64,000 nt of DNA from Luminiphilus sp. (GTDB lineage: Bacteria > Pseudomonadota > Gammaproteobacteria > Pseudomonadales > Halieaceae). The stretch is taken from the NCBI GenBank assembly GCA_028117185.1, contig JAOHHD010000004.1, positions 1 to 64,000 of the forward strand. The letters run 5' to 3'. Numbering within the stretch: the first letter of the stretch is position 1; each line of letters starts with the position of its first letter. The notes under the pieces are model-generated. The model was not told where the DNA came from. It saw nothing but the letters and a program-made list of their open reading frames with translations, and searched no databases. The translations under genes were made by a program, and so were the position numbers. Of the stretch, positions 8,813 to 18,926 are shown in pieces.

Positions 8813-11062
8813 ATGTCCGATTTAATGGAGCCCCCCGTCGACGTCGAGCAGCTATCAATGCGCGACTACGCCGAAAAAGCGTACCTCGATTATTCCATGT
8901 ACGTCATACTCGATCGAGCGCTACCTCATGTGGGTGACGGATTAAAACCGGTTCAGCGCCGCATCGTTTATGCCATGAGTGAACTCGGGCTAAAGGCCAC
9001 CGCGAAATATAAAAAATCAGCCCGCACAGTCGGCGATGTGATCGGTAAGTTTCATCCTCATGGTGATAGCGCCGCTTACGAGGCCATGGTGTTGATGGCG
9101 CAGAACTTTTCCTATCGCTATCCGTTGATTGATGGACAGGGGAATTGGGGCTCGCCCGACGATCCAAAATCGTTTGCCGCAATGCGTTATACCGAATCTC
9201 GTCTTACTGCTTATGCCGATGTGCTGCTTACCGAGTTGGGTCAGGGCACCGTCGACTGGCAACCGAATTTTGATGGAACGTTAGAGGAGCCCACCGTCTT
9301 GCCGGCTCAGGTACCCAATTTGTTGCTGAACGGCACCACCGGTATTGCTGTGGGCATGGCCACTGATATTCCCCCGCATAATTTGACTGAGGTCGTGGCG
9401 GCGACCATCCATTTACTCGATTCCCCCAAGGCGAGCGTGGCGGATCTATGCGCGCATATCAAAGGCCCAGATTTTCCGACTGAGGCAGAAATTATTACGC
9501 CGCTCGAAGAGCTCAATGCGCTCTATGAAACGGGTCGTGGGGCATTGCGCGTTCGCGCTGCTTACCATATCGAGGATGGTGCAGTGGTGATTCATGCGCT
9601 GCCACATCAGGTATCGGGTGCGAAAGTGTTAGAGCAAATTGCGGCGCAAATGCAGGCTCGCAAATTGCCAATGGTGTCTGATCTGCGCGATGAGTCCGAT
9701 CATGAGCATCCAACGCGCCTTGTCGTGCTTCCAAAATCGAATCGTATTGATATCGACGCGCTCATGAGCCACCTGTTTGCTACAACAGATCTCGAGCGTT
9801 CTTATCGCGTTAATCTCAATGTAATCGGTGTCGATGGCCGGCCTGCAGTGAAATCCTTAGTGACGATACTGAGCGAATGGCTTGTTTTTAGAAAAGCCAC
9901 TGTGAAGCGCCGACTCACTTATCGATTAGAGCGCGTCGAGCGACGTATGCATCTCCTCGAGGGATATCTGATTGCTTTTTTGAATATCGATGAAGTCATT
10001 CGCATCATTCGAGAGGAAGAGAGCCCGAAGCCTATTTTGATAGAAACGTTCGCGATTACCGACGTTCAGGCTGAGGCTATATTGGATTTGAAGCTGCGTA
10101 ATCTCGCCAAGCTCGAAGAAATGAAAATTCGTGGCGAGCAGGATGAGCTGGCTGCAGAGCGGGATACGCTTGAGAAAACACTAGGCAGCGACGCCCGGCT
10201 GAAGACGCTGATTAAACGCGAACTCAAATCGGTGGTCGAACAACACGGCGATGCTCGCCGCTCACCGCTGGCGGCTCGCGAGGAGGCCAAGGCGTTTAGC
10301 GAGCTCGAATTAACTAGCGTCGATCCCCTCACCATTGTGTTGTCTGAAAAGGGTTGGATCCGTGCCGCAAAGGGGCACGACATTGACCCCTCATCACTGA
10401 GCTTTAAATCGGGTGACTGCTTTCGTTTTTCAGCGCTTGGCAAGTCAAATCGGCCGACGGTGGTCATTGACTCTACTGGTCGCGCCTATACCTTACCGAC
10501 ACATCAGTTACCGTCTGCTAGAGGGCAGGGAGAGCCGTTGACGGGTCGGATCAGCCCGCCTTCAGGCGCGACTTTTGAGGGTTTATTAACGGGTTCCGAC
10601 ACCGACCGGTTTTTATTGGCCAGCGATGCGGGCTATGGTTTTGTGGTGCAATTTGGGCAGCTGCAGGCTAAGAATAAGGCGGGGAAAGCGGTGTTGACGC
10701 TGCCACAAGGCGCTCGGGTGCTGTCGCCAGCTGCGGTGACCGGTGACGCTGAACCCTTTGTCGTGGTCGCGACCAATGAAGGTCGAATGCTAGTCTTCCC
10801 TTTGGCCGAACTGCCAGAAATGTCGCGAGGTAAGGGTAATAAATTGATCGGTATTCCGGCTGCTCGGTCGGCAGCGCGAGAGGAGTTTGTCGCAGGGCTC
10901 TGCGTGCTTGCTGAAGGAGACATGCTGCAGGTGACATCAGGCGGCCACTATCGCAATTTTAAATGGTCGGAGTTGGAGCACTTTCGCGGGGACCGTGGCC
11001 GGCGGGGTAGCAAGCTACCCAAGGGTTACCAACGGGTGACACGCTTAACAGTCGTGGAGTAA
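8813..11062 (+). CDS. parC: DNA topoisomerase IV subunit A
   Basis: A 749-residue subunit of the type II topoisomerase that decatenates replicated chromosomes; it pairs with ParE, not in this window. The winged-helix domain holds the catalytic tyrosine in [13 protein letters not shown]. The quinolone-resistance region reads [13 protein letters not shown], with Ser and Glu at the positions whose change gives resistance, so it appears wild type. The C-terminal beta-propeller is of ParC type, and no GyrA-box (QRRGGKG) is evident, which favours ParC over GyrA. The parC-AhpA-like-serB order matches Pseudomonas. Confidence 0.96.
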   Translation: MSDLMEPPVDVEQLSMRDYAEKAYLDYSMYVILDRALPHVGDGLKPVQRRIVYAMSELGLKATAKYKKSARTVGDVIGKFHPHGDSAAYEAMVLMAQNFSYRYPLIDGQGNWGSPDDPKSFAAMRYTESRLTAYADVLLTELGQGTVDWQPNFDGTLEEPTVLPAQVPNLLLNGTTGIAVGMATDIPPHNLTEVVAATIHLLDSPKASVADLCAHIKGPDFPTEAEIITPLEELNALYETGRGALRVRAAYHIEDGAVVIHALPHQVSGAKVLEQIAAQMQARKLPMVSDLRDESDHEHPTRLVVLPKSNRIDIDALMSHLFATTDLERSYRVNLNVIGVDGRPAVKSLVTILSEWLVFRKATVKRRLTYRLERVERRMHLLEGYLIAFLNIDEVIRIIREEESPKPILIETFAITDVQAEAILDLKLRNLAKLEEMKIRGEQDELAAERDTLEKTLGSDARLKTLIKRELKSVVEQHGDARRSPLAAREEAKAFSELELTSVDPLTIVLSEKGWIRAAKGHDIDPSSLSFKSGDCFRFSALGKSNRPTVVIDSTGRAYTLPTHQLPSARGQGEPLTGRISPPSGATFEGLLTGSDTDRFLLASDAGYGFVVQFGQLQAKNKAGKAVLTLPQGARVLSPAAVTGDAEPFVVVATNEGRMLVFPLAELPEMSRGKGNKLIGIPAARSAAREEFVAGLCVLAEGDMLQVTSGGHYRNFKWSELEHFRGDRGRRGSKLPKGYQRVTRLTVVE

Positions 11063-11073
11063 GCCAGCGCGCT

Positions 11074-12348
11074 TTAAAACGGCAAAAAGCCTTGCGGCGT
11101 GTCCTCATTGCTAGGCGTAATTGTGCGTTGAAGGATGTGAAGCTGCCGCGTCAGTAGGTCAAGATGACTGCTGCTGATGTCGCCTATCGCCATCCACTGC
11201 TCGTCAATCACGTCGACGCCGATATACGTTGTCAGACCGCTGTCTTCCGCGGCATGCGATGATAAAAGAATGGCGTCGACGTCGAGATTCGCCAACGCCA
11301 GCAGGTCATCCAGCGTTGCTTGCGTGTAAAGACCTGGATAGATGTCCTTGTCATTACCGAGACCTAACTCGCTGATACCAATCGCCATCCCCGGCACGAA
11401 GGAGAGTCTTTCATGTTTTTCTGCGACTTCACTGCAGCGCGATAACAGCCATGCGCAGCTGGCGGCGCGCAATACGGGTGATCCGACCGAGAGTGATCCC
11501 GTGAAGAATATGGCCAAGCCAAATTGTCGAATGACCGAGAGTTCGCCGCCGTAAAATCCGGCGCTACCGTAGGCCATCCGATGTAAAGATGAGACATACG
11601 CCTGCAGACGCGATTCATCGAGCGTCTCGAGATAGGTCGGCAGGGTTTTCAGTGCGATGCATAAAATAGCGGTATCGTGATAATGCTCATCGCCTTGGGT
11701 TTGGATATCTCGGGGTCGCAGCAAATCGAGTGGCAGTGAGTCGATGCGATCTTTTAGTTTTTCGACCTCGTTGATCGACACCGATGCCTCATCGCTGATG
11801 GCATCAAGTTGTGCGACTGCATCATTAATATTCCTAGCGAGGCGCTGCCCCATTGGTCGTGTGAGCGCATAAACCGCGGTACTGAGTAAAACAGAGAGTG
11901 CAATGAGCCCCCAAATGAGTGTTTCTCTGGCGGCTCGTTGTTTGCTCAGATCCAAATAAAGCTCCACCGTGCCCGCGGTATTGCCATCAATGGACATTTT
12001 TTGTAGATAAGCATTGGCACCCACGGGTATAAAGCCCGATATCGCCAACTCCGTGCCTTCGATATCCACTGCTCTTGCGCCGGCAAATAATGCTTGATCA
12101 GTGAAGAACTGTAGCTCGGCTGATAAGCCCAGTCGATCACCTGTCGCCAGCTCATTACTCGCTCTGGTGGCCAATTGTTGTGCGGCAGCGTGAGCATGCT
12201 GAGTCAGCGTTTGATGTTGAATCGACTGAGTTGACTGAGCGGCGACGGCCACGAGTATCAGTGTGGCGAGCAGACACCAGCCTGTCGCCGCGAGCGCGAG
12301 CTGTTGCGAAAGGGGCTGATTGCGCAATCGTTGGATGAGCTGCTGCAA
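11074..12348 (-). CDS. AhpA/YtjB (Smp)-like membrane protein
   Basis: A 424-residue inner-membrane protein. Residues ~17-37 form a membrane helix, residues ~40-145 are probably periplasmic, and a second helix lies near 145-163. It is followed by a linker and a coiled-coil-like segment (INDAVAQLDAISDEASVSINEVEKLKDRI) and a cytoplasmic domain of ~230 residues. The architecture resembles HAMP-like sensors, but no kinase or cyclase motif is present. Its place divergent from serB is that of E. coli smp/ytjB and its Pseudomonas counterpart; that synteny is the main support. Function is not established. Confidence 0.65.
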   Translation of the reverse strand: MQQLIQRLRNQPLSQQLALAATGWCLLATLILVAVAAQSTQSIQHQTLTQHAHAAAQQLATRASNELATGDRLGLSAELQFFTDQALFAGARAVDIEGTELAISGFIPVGANAYLQKMSIDGNTAGTVELYLDLSKQRAARETLIWGLIALSVLLSTAVYALTRPMGQRLARNINDAVAQLDAISDEASVSINEVEKLKDRIDSLPLDLLRPRDIQTQGDEHYHDTAILCIALKTLPTYLETLDESRLQAYVSSLHRMAYGSAGFYGGELSVIRQFGLAIFFTGSLSVGSPVLRAASCAWLLSRCSEVAEKHERLSFVPGMAIGISELGLGNDKDIYPGLYTQATLDDLLALANLDVDAILLSSHAAEDSGLTTYIGVDVIDEQWMAIGDISSSHLDLLTRQLHILQRTITPSNEDTPQGFLPF

Positions 12349-12361
12349 AAGGATGCCTCCA

Positions 12362-12390
12362 TTGACACCGCGTCCAGTATAAACTCTAAC
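12362..12390 (+). promoter_or_regulatory. Putative sigma-70 promoter of serB
   Basis: A perfect -35 TTGACA (12362-12367) and a -10 TCTAAC (12385-12390) separated by 17 bases, about 55 bases before the serB start. The -10 matches TATAAT at four of six positions. Confidence 0.5.
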
Positions 12391-12446
12391 AGACTGATCC
12401 CAGTGAGCAGATTGCCCTAGCCCTTGTTTTTTTCAGGATATATATT

Positions 12447-13367
12447 GTGACAGATCAGATGCATGTGATCGTGGTAATGGCTCCCTCGGGGGCGTTTTTT
12501 AATCAGGTGTTAATCGACAATGCAGTATCCGCTGCACACGGCAGGGTTATCGAAGCCCATCGGGTAGCTGTGCCGGTATCACTGGCCGACCACAGAGAAG
12601 TGATCAAGTTTCTGATCGACTGTTCTGATCCAGAGATTTTATCGGCACGGTTGCGGCAGTTGTCTGATCAACACGGTATCGATATTGCCCTGCAATCGCG
12701 CTTATCCCGCTGCCGCCCTTACGGCCTAGCGGTGTTCGACATGGACTCCACTTTAATCTCCTGCGAAGTCATCGACGAGTTGGCACGCATCGCTGGTGTT
12801 GGTACCGAGGTGGCAGAAATTACAGAGCGTGCCATGCGCGGTGAGGTCGACTTCGATGAGAGTTTCCGCAAGCGGTTAGCGTTATTAGAAGGACTGGATG
12901 CGCGGGCAGTCGATGAGTTGGCCGATCAACTGCCCGTGCAATCGGGTCTCAGTGAGATGGCCACGACGTTAAAAGCGCGCGGTCTAAAGCTGGCGATTTT
13001 TTCCGGCGGATTTATGCCGATCGCAGAGCGCTTAAAAAACGATTATGGATTTGATGATGTCGTCGCGAATGAGCTTGAGATTAGAGACGGTAAAGTGACA
13101 GGGAAAATTGTTCCGCCCATTGTGAACCGAGAGTATAAGGCAGCGGCATTAGCCGCTCTGGCAAGTCGGTTGGGCATTCAAACCGAGCATTGTATTGCGG
13201 TGGGTGATGGCGCAAACGACCTGTCTATGATGGCGCTTGCAGGACTGGGCGTCGCGTTTCACGCTAAGCCTGCGGTCCGCGCGGCAAGCCCAATTGAAAT
13301 AACGCATATCGGTCTCGATGGCGTCTGTTATCTGATGGGCCACGAAGGTGAATTTTCAGCGGTGTGA
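12447..13367 (+). CDS. serB: Phosphoserine phosphatase
   Basis: A 306-residue HAD-family enzyme for the last step of serine synthesis. Residues 1-~85 form an ACT-like regulatory domain. The HAD motifs are complete: DMDSTLI (catalytic Asp), IFSGGFMP, the motif III lysine in VNREYKA, and AVGDGANDLSMM. The start is GTG at 12447 with AGGA about ten bases upstream; a slightly later ATG at 12460 is out of frame. A -35/-10 pair lies ~55 bases upstream. It is divergent from the AhpA/YtjB-like gene. Confidence 0.95.
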   Translation: MTDQMHVIVVMAPSGAFFNQVLIDNAVSAAHGRVIEAHRVAVPVSLADHREVIKFLIDCSDPEILSARLRQLSDQHGIDIALQSRLSRCRPYGLAVFDMDSTLISCEVIDELARIAGVGTEVAEITERAMRGEVDFDESFRKRLALLEGLDARAVDELADQLPVQSGLSEMATTLKARGLKLAIFSGGFMPIAERLKNDYGFDDVVANELEIRDGKVTGKIVPPIVNREYKAAALAALASRLGIQTEHCIAVGDGANDLSMMALAGLGVAFHAKPAVRAASPIEITHIGLDGVCYLMGHEGEFSAV

Positions 13368-13436
13368 AAATCGACGGATGCACCTTGCTAATGGCCTGCG
13401 GTATCATGATTCTCTTTACCAAATGGGTCCGCGACA

Positions 13437-14009
13437 ATGGCAAACTTCTCTACGAATGAATTCAAATCTGGTTTGAAGGTCATGTTGGATGGAGACCCCT
13501 GCTCGATCCTTGAAAACGAGTTCGTGAAGCCGGGTAAAGGGCAGGCATTCAACCGTGTGAAAATGCGCAACTTAAAATCGGGTAGGGTTTGGGAGCGTAC
13601 GTTTAAGTCCGGCGACTCGCTCGAGGGAGCAGACGTCATGGATATGACGCTCGAATATTCTTATACCGATGGCGAGTTCTGGTACTTCATGGATCCCGCG
13701 TCCTACGAGCAGTTCGGCGCCGATGGTGATGCTGTGGGTGAGACTGAAAAGTGGCTCAAAGAACAAGAGCAATATGAAGTGACGCTGTATAACGGCGCGC
13801 CACTGGCGGTAACCCCTCCGAACTTTATCGAGCTGGCTATTACAGAGACCGATCCCGGCTTGAAGGGTGATACTGCGCAAGGCGGGAGCAAGCCTGCGAC
13901 CTTGAGTACCGGTGCTGTGGTGCGAGTGCCTCTTTTTATTACCGAGGGTGAAGTGATCCGTATTGACACGCGAAGTGGCGAATACGTGAGTCGCGCTAGC
14001 AGAAGTTAA
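13437..14009 (+). CDS. efp: Translation elongation factor P
   Basis: A 190-residue three-domain protein that rescues ribosomes stalled on polyproline. The modified loop reads KPGKGQAF with lysine at position 34, as in E. coli, where it receives beta-lysine. The C-terminal signature is [10 protein letters not shown]. The downstream gene, 3 bases away, is epmA, the lysylating enzyme, so this EF-P is of the lysylated type and not the rhamnosylated (Arg32) type found in Pseudomonas. Confidence 0.98.
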   Translation: MANFSTNEFKSGLKVMLDGDPCSILENEFVKPGKGQAFNRVKMRNLKSGRVWERTFKSGDSLEGADVMDMTLEYSYTDGEFWYFMDPASYEQFGADGDAVGETEKWLKEQEQYEVTLYNGAPLAVTPPNFIELAITETDPGLKGDTAQGGSKPATLSTGAVVRVPLFITEGEVIRIDTRSGEYVSRASRS

Positions 14010-14012
14010 ACT

Positions 14013-14978
14013 ATGAGCGACTGGCGGCCTTCTGCGTCGCTCGATATGATCGCCGCCCGTGCAAGGCTATTGCATCAGCTTCGCGCCTTTTTTGCAGCGC
14101 GAAACGTGATGGAAGTGGAGACCCCACTGCTTGCGCAGGCAACGGTTCCTGATGCTAATCTTGAGGTGTTTGCAGTCGCGACAGATGGCACGGATGTGAG
14201 CCCTTATCGGTTTCTGCAAACCTCACCAGAATTTGCGATGAAGCGTTTGCTCGCGGCCGGATCGGGCGACATTTTTCAGATCAGCAAAGCCTTTCGAAAA
14301 GAAGAGTCGGGTCGTCATCACAATCCTGAATTTTCACTGCTGGAATGGTATCGAGTTGATTGGGACCATCGAATGTTGATTCGTGAAGTGGCCGAATTAA
14401 TATGCGAGGTGCTGGGCCGCACTGGTTGGCAGGTATGGACTTATCGTGCGTTGTTTCAAGAACACCTCAACGTTGACCTCTGTGACCCCGGCATTGGTCG
14501 TCTTCAACTTTTGGCAGTTGCACATCAGCGCATCGGGGATGTGCCACCTGATCTCGATTACGACGCAGCCTTGGCCTTGTTAATGAGCCATTGCGTTGAA
14601 CCTGCAATTAGCGATTGGGGTGTTGTTTTCGTGACGGAATTCCCGATTTCTCAAGCGGCGCTAGCCAGAACGATGACGGTTGATGGCGTTGCAGTTGCCG
14701 CTCGCTTTGAGTGCTATATCGATGGATGCGAAGTGGCCAACGGGTACTGGGAGCAATGCGATGTTGCGGGGCTCACCGCGCAATTTTTGGCAGACAACGA
14801 GCAACGTCAGCAAAGGGGGCTGCCGATGCGTGAGCTCGACCAACGCTTGCTTGCTGCTCAGGCGGAAGGCTTGCCCGAGTGCGCCGGTGTTGCGCTGGGG
14901 GTCGATCGATTATTAGCGCTCCAGACAGGGGTGAGTACCCTTGCCGAGACGCTCAGTTTTGATTGGCATCGCGCCTAA
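14013..14978 (+). CDS. epmA: EF-P beta-lysine ligase EpmA
   Basis: A 321-residue paralog of the lysyl-tRNA synthetase catalytic domain, lacking the anticodon-binding domain. Class II motifs are visible: FFAARNVMEVETPLL (motif 1), FRKEESGRHHNPEFSLLEWYR (motif 2) and GVALGVDRLLAL (motif 3). It activates beta-lysine and attaches it to Lys34 of EF-P. The start is 3 bases after efp, so the two form an operon. EpmB, the lysine 2,3-aminomutase that supplies beta-lysine, is not in this window and must be encoded elsewhere. Confidence 0.93.
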   Translation: MSDWRPSASLDMIAARARLLHQLRAFFAARNVMEVETPLLAQATVPDANLEVFAVATDGTDVSPYRFLQTSPEFAMKRLLAAGSGDIFQISKAFRKEESGRHHNPEFSLLEWYRVDWDHRMLIREVAELICEVLGRTGWQVWTYRALFQEHLNVDLCDPGIGRLQLLAVAHQRIGDVPPDLDYDAALALLMSHCVEPAISDWGVVFVTEFPISQAALARTMTVDGVAVAARFECYIDGCEVANGYWEQCDVAGLTAQFLADNEQRQQRGLPMRELDQRLLAAQAEGLPECAGVALGVDRLLALQTGVSTLAETLSFDWHRA

Positions 14979-15005
14979 CGTTGCACCAATGGCTGAGCGA
15001 CGCGC

Positions 15006-15019
15006 AGCCCTAAGGGGCT
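15006..15019 (-). terminator. Weak hairpin at the end of the thioesterase operon
   Basis: AGCCC-TAAG-GGGCT is a 5-bp stem located between the convergent epmA and thioesterase genes. The T run on either side is poor, so a role as terminator is tentative. Confidence 0.3.
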
Positions 15020-15021
15020 TG

Positions 15022-15459
15022 TTATGCGCTGCTGATTAGGGCTTGCCCGTATCGCTCGATAAATGCTTTAGGCGGTCTTTTGGGGAGTCCCGAGGAGATT
15101 TCGATACAGACAAATGCTAAGTGGCCCCGGAAAACCGTATCGCCAGAGTGCAGGCAGCGGATTTGAAGACGACGAACCATTTTTATTTTGCCAACCCATT
15201 CGGTAATCCATGTGCCAACGAGTAATTCGTCTCCCGATCGCGTGGCTTTTAGATAATCATATTCGGCGTGCGTCAGCGCCATGGCGCGGTCGAGCCGCCG
15301 GTAATCGTCCGGTCCCAATCCTAAGGCTGAGGTATGAGCCCATGCAGCGTCCATGCACCATTCGACGTAATGGGTGTTGCGCGTGTGGTCGAGCGCATCG
15401 ATGTGGTGTGGTTGAACGGTCACTGCGAGGGTGAACGGCTGATCATAATCCCAGCTCAT
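15022..15459 (-). CDS. Hotdog-fold acyl-CoA thioesterase (4HBT type)
   Basis: A 145-residue protein with the short hotdog fold of YbgC/FadM-like thioesterases. The core DALDHTRNTHYVEWCMDAAWAH holds the candidate catalytic Asp and the long central helix, followed by the strand pattern YDYLKATRSGDELLVGTWITEW. The ATG at 15459 overlaps the nhaC stop (ATGA); the frame is open to 15603 but only because it runs inside nhaC. It is the last gene of a compact minus-strand group that starts with the flavin oxidoreductase at 20188. A role in acyl-CoA hydrolysis linked to fatty-acid modification is inference. Confidence 0.8.
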   Translation of the reverse strand: MSWDYDQPFTLAVTVQPHHIDALDHTRNTHYVEWCMDAAWAHTSALGLGPDDYRRLDRAMALTHAEYDYLKATRSGDELLVGTWITEWVGKIKMVRRLQIRCLHSGDTVFRGHLAFVCIEISSGLPKRPPKAFIERYGQALISSA

Positions 15460-16874
15460 AAACTCACTGCGGTCCGCTGCGGTTGAGCAATCATCAGGTA
15501 GCCAAAAAGAACCGCGAGGAGTGGACAGATCAGATTGAACACGGCGTAAGGTGCGTAGGTGAAGGTAGCCACTCCCAATGTCGCCGCCATAAATGCACCA
15601 CAAGTATTCCAGGGTACCAGCACGGAAGTGAGTGTTGCCGAATCTTCGAGTGTTCTCGATAAGCTCAGTCGACTCAGTCCGCGATCGTCATAGGCAGAGA
15701 TAAACAATCGCCCCGGTAAGGTGATCGCGAGAAATTGATCTGCCGCTAAAATATTGGTGAGGATCCCACCGCCTACGGTCGCTAGAATCAGGTCGCCTGT
15801 CCGTTTCACGCCTTTTAAAACCAGATCGAGCAGCTGTCGCAAAATACCGGTGCTATCGAGTAACCCTCCAAAGGTCATCGCGGTCAGAATCAGGAAAATG
15901 GTGTTGAGCATACTGGCCAAGCCGCCTTTATCTAACAACTGGCTTAATTGATCCATGCCAATCGGCGATTGGTAGCCAGAGAAGAGCGCCATCCATAGTC
16001 CCTGTAACAGCGGTGCAGGAGATTCTGGATGCGCTGTCAGGGCCATGGTGCGAACCACCTCGGCCTGAAAAACGGCGCCGTAGGCAATGCCACATAGCGT
16101 GCACAGCAAGATGGCAGGGTAGGCCGGGATCTTGAAGTAAATCATCGCCAGCATCAGTATCAATGGCGATAGCACCCACGGGGTGATGGCGAATTGGTCA
16201 GATAGTGCGGCTCTGATGCGGGTGATGTCATCGGGCGCGGCCGCACCCTCGCTGCCAATAGTGGCAAAAAAAAGTAAGGCTAACGCAAATGCCGGCAAGG
16301 TCGTCCACAGCATATTTTTAATATGCTCAAACAGATCAACGCCAACGGCCGCCGCAGCAAGATTGGTTGTATCCGAGAGGGGCGATAATTTATCGCCAAA
16401 ATAAGCGCCAGAAATAATCGCACCTGCGGTAATGGCGGGGGATAACCCATAGGTTGTCGCAATGCCCATGAGACCAATACCCAGCGTACCGGCGACCGTC
16501 CAGGAACTGCCCAGACTTAATGATGCGAGTGCACAAATAATGGCAGAGGCAGCATAGAAAATATCGGGATTGAGCAATTGTAAGCCGTAAAAAATCATGC
16601 CGGGCACGGTGCCACTGACGATCCAGCTACCGATTAATGCGCCGACGGAGAGCAGAATCATCATGGGCATAATCGAGACCGTAATGGCACTGACCATACC
16701 GTCTTGAATTTGCTGCCAGCTCATACCCCGCCACCACCCCACCAGCATGGTCGCTGCAGCCGCAACAACCAGTGCTACCTGATTGGGCCCGTAAGAAGCA
16801 TCAGATCCAAAGAGGGCGACCGACGCTGATAGCAACGCTACGAGTAATAAGATCGGCGTAAGGGACAGCAACAT
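15456..16874 (-). CDS. NhaC-family Na+/H+ antiporter
   Basis: A 472-residue polytopic membrane protein with about 11-12 hydrophobic helices. The NhaC-type signature is clear in TYGLSPAITAGAIISGAYFGDKLSPLSDTTNLAAA, and the second half has the matching repeat (SLSRTLEDSATLTSVLVPWNTCGAFM). It probably exchanges cytoplasmic Na+ for protons, although some NhaC relatives move amino acids or organic acids. It starts 9 bases after the cfa-like stop and overlaps the thioesterase by 4 bases, so it appears to belong to the same operon. No strong ribosome site precedes its ATG, which fits coupling. Confidence 0.88.
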   Translation of the reverse strand: MLLSLTPILLLVALLSASVALFGSDASYGPNQVALVVAAAATMLVGWWRGMSWQQIQDGMVSAITVSIMPMMILLSVGALIGSWIVSGTVPGMIFYGLQLLNPDIFYAASAIICALASLSLGSSWTVAGTLGIGLMGIATTYGLSPAITAGAIISGAYFGDKLSPLSDTTNLAAAAVGVDLFEHIKNMLWTTLPAFALALLFFATIGSEGAAAPDDITRIRAALSDQFAITPWVLSPLILMLAMIYFKIPAYPAILLCTLCGIAYGAVFQAEVVRTMALTAHPESPAPLLQGLWMALFSGYQSPIGMDQLSQLLDKGGLASMLNTIFLILTAMTFGGLLDSTGILRQLLDLVLKGVKRTGDLILATVGGGILTNILAADQFLAITLPGRLFISAYDDRGLSRLSLSRTLEDSATLTSVLVPWNTCGAFMAATLGVATFTYAPYAVFNLICPLLAVLFGYLMIAQPQRTAVSL

Positions 16875-16883
16875 ACAGTCTGG

Positions 16884-18140
16884 TCAGTTCGGTCGATAAT
16901 AAGGTTTCGTCATCGTCATTTGGTACGTCCCAATAATACGCTCTCGAAAGCCGCCCTCACAGTAGCTCAGATAATATCGCCACATGCGGATGAACTGGTC
17001 GTCAAAGCCCATTGCACGAACCTGATCAAGCTGATTGAGAAAGGTGTCATGCCAATTTTGTAGGGTATCGGCGTAGTCACGAGTGATATCTCGTAAACCA
17101 CTGAGTTGCATATCGGTGACGTTCGCCAAGGCATTGCTGATGACGTTGAGAGAAGGCAGGCAGCCGCCGGGAAAGATATAGCGCTTGATAAAATCAACCG
17201 AATCCCTGGCTTGCTCATAGCGGCTATCGGTCATCGTAATTGACTGTATGACGGCTTTACCTTCCGGCTTTAGCAGTCTACTCAGCGTACTAAAATAGGT
17301 GTCGTAAAACTGATGCCCCACCGCTTCGATCATTTCAATCGAGACTAATTTGTCAAACTGACCCTCAAGGTCTCGATAATCGTCAAAGAGAACAGTGATA
17401 CGATCCTGCAAGCCGCGCTTTTCGACTGCCCTTACGGCGTAGTCAAATTGCTCTCTTGAAATGGTGGTGGTGGTGACGCGACAGTGATAATGCTCTGCTG
17501 CATAGATCGCCATACCGCCCCAGCCGGTTCCAATTTCGACTAGGTGATCCTGCGGCGTCAGTTCCAGATCTTCACAGATGAGTTTTAGCTTGTGCTGAGA
17601 CGCGGCCGCTAGATCGCTTTGCGGCGTTGGGAATACGGCGGCGGAATACATCATGCTGGGGTCGAGGAAAAGTGAAAAAAATTCGTTACCGAGATCGTAA
17701 TGGGCAGCGATATTTTCCCGCGATCTGGCAGCCGTATTCCTGCGGCCCCAGTGAGTTGTTTTTAAGGCGAGACGAAGGAGCCAATTTTGTTGATCGGACA
17801 TCGCCTCGAGCATCGCCATATTGCCGCTAAAGGCGCGCGTGACCGCTGTGAGGTTAGGGCTGCTCCAGAGGCCTTCGATAAACGTTTCCCCCGCGGCGAT
17901 GCTGCCGCCGGTCAAAATACGTCGATAAAGGTCAAGATCGTGGACATGCACCTCAGCATGGGGGCCTGCGGCATCTCCCTTTGAGCCAAAGACCAATGTC
18001 TCATCTTGCTCTACCATCGTCAGTGAGCCCACCTGCAGCTTCCCGAGTACTTTGAATATCAGGGTTCTGGCCAGCCCTCCCTGCTTTTGGCCAAAGAGCA
18101 TGGGCAGTTTGGAGATGTTCTTAACGCGATACTCGCTCAT
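16884..18140 (-). CDS. Cyclopropane-fatty-acid synthase family methyltransferase
   Basis: A 418-residue SAM-dependent lipid methyltransferase. The N-terminal ~110 residues form the CFA-specific domain, then SRENIAAHYDLGNEFFSLFLDPSMMYSAAVF and the SAM motif VEIGTGWGGMAIYAA, with IEMIEAVGHQFYDTYF further on. The C terminus matches CFA synthases (MWRYYLSYCEGGFRERIIGTYQM). It could make cyclopropane fatty acids or, as for the related enzyme near rpoE-chrR in Rhodobacter, methylate unsaturated chains on the route to furan fatty acids. The DUF1365 and flavin oxidoreductase partners make the second role worth testing. Confidence 0.9.
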   Translation of the reverse strand: MSEYRVKNISKLPMLFGQKQGGLARTLIFKVLGKLQVGSLTMVEQDETLVFGSKGDAAGPHAEVHVHDLDLYRRILTGGSIAAGETFIEGLWSSPNLTAVTRAFSGNMAMLEAMSDQQNWLLRLALKTTHWGRRNTAARSRENIAAHYDLGNEFFSLFLDPSMMYSAAVFPTPQSDLAAASQHKLKLICEDLELTPQDHLVEIGTGWGGMAIYAAEHYHCRVTTTTISREQFDYAVRAVEKRGLQDRITVLFDDYRDLEGQFDKLVSIEMIEAVGHQFYDTYFSTLSRLLKPEGKAVIQSITMTDSRYEQARDSVDFIKRYIFPGGCLPSLNVISNALANVTDMQLSGLRDITRDYADTLQNWHDTFLNQLDQVRAMGFDDQFIRMWRYYLSYCEGGFRERIIGTYQMTMTKPYYRPN

Positions 18141-18179
18141 GCGGGCCCTCAGTAAAGCTGGTTGACGTAGAGCGTCATA

Positions 18180-18926
18180 TTAATGGGATCTTTTCGGATG
18201 AGCATGCAGGCTGACGCCTTTCAAAAACAGACACAAGGCCTCCCAATAGATTGCGATAACAACTTTGATGGTCATCAGCGGATAGGCAGCGATGGCCTTT
18301 ATCGCTGAGCGCGCGTTCAATGGCGTTGCTGAGAGCGACAGCTGGGCATCAAAGACCCGCTGGTCGGCGGCAAAGAGCGTAATTTGAATTTGCAGCGCGT
18401 CATCCGGCGCATTGCTATGCCAGCGATAGGTCATATTCATTGGGTTAAAGGGAGATACGTACAGCTCCTTTTCGAACTCTGTGGTGAGCGGTGCGTTGTG
18501 ATCGGGTACTGGTAACACATAACTATGGCGCTCGCCCCAAGGCGTGTTGGTGACCTCGGCAACGAGATACTGAAGGTCCCTATTGTGTTCGCAGTAGCAG
18601 TAATACACCGCGATTGGATTGTTTTGGTAACCGAAATAGCGCCAGTTAGCGAGCAGGTAAATGGGACCCGCGTGTCGTTCTCCTGTCTCCTCAAAAATAC
18701 GATCTCTAACGGCGTCGACTAAGGGTATCTCTGCCGCACCGAGAAAGTCACTTCTGACAAAACGAGCCGGTGCCCAACGTTTGGTGGACCACAATGGTAA
18801 CGTTTGAGTGAGCTCGGTCAGCGAACTCAGCTCCACAAATGGCATAAAGACGCGGTAAGAGAAGGCGTGCTTTTTTGGTGTGTGACGAGCGTGGCGGAGC
18901 GTACCCTCATACAATGTCGCTTTCAC
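18180..18926 (-). CDS. DUF1365 protein
   Basis: A 248-residue DUF1365 protein. The family opening TLYEGTLRHARHTPKKHAFSYRVFM is exact, followed by YFGYQNNPIAVYYCYC and the VPDHN and YVSPFNPMNMTYRW motifs. The GTG at 18926 overlaps the stop of the upstream flavin oxidoreductase (GTGA); the apparent extension to 19028 lies within that gene. DUF1365 genes are regularly found with FAD oxidoreductase and CFA-synthase genes near chrR, and a role in the same lipid modification is inferred. No enzymatic activity is established to my knowledge. Confidence 0.9.
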   Translation of the reverse strand: MKATLYEGTLRHARHTPKKHAFSYRVFMPFVELSSLTELTQTLPLWSTKRWAPARFVRSDFLGAAEIPLVDAVRDRIFEETGERHAGPIYLLANWRYFGYQNNPIAVYYCYCEHNRDLQYLVAEVTNTPWGERHSYVLPVPDHNAPLTTEFEKELYVSPFNPMNMTYRWHSNAPDDALQIQITLFAADQRVFDAQLSLSATPLNARSAIKAIAAYPLMTIKVVIAIYWEALCLFLKGVSLHAHPKRSH

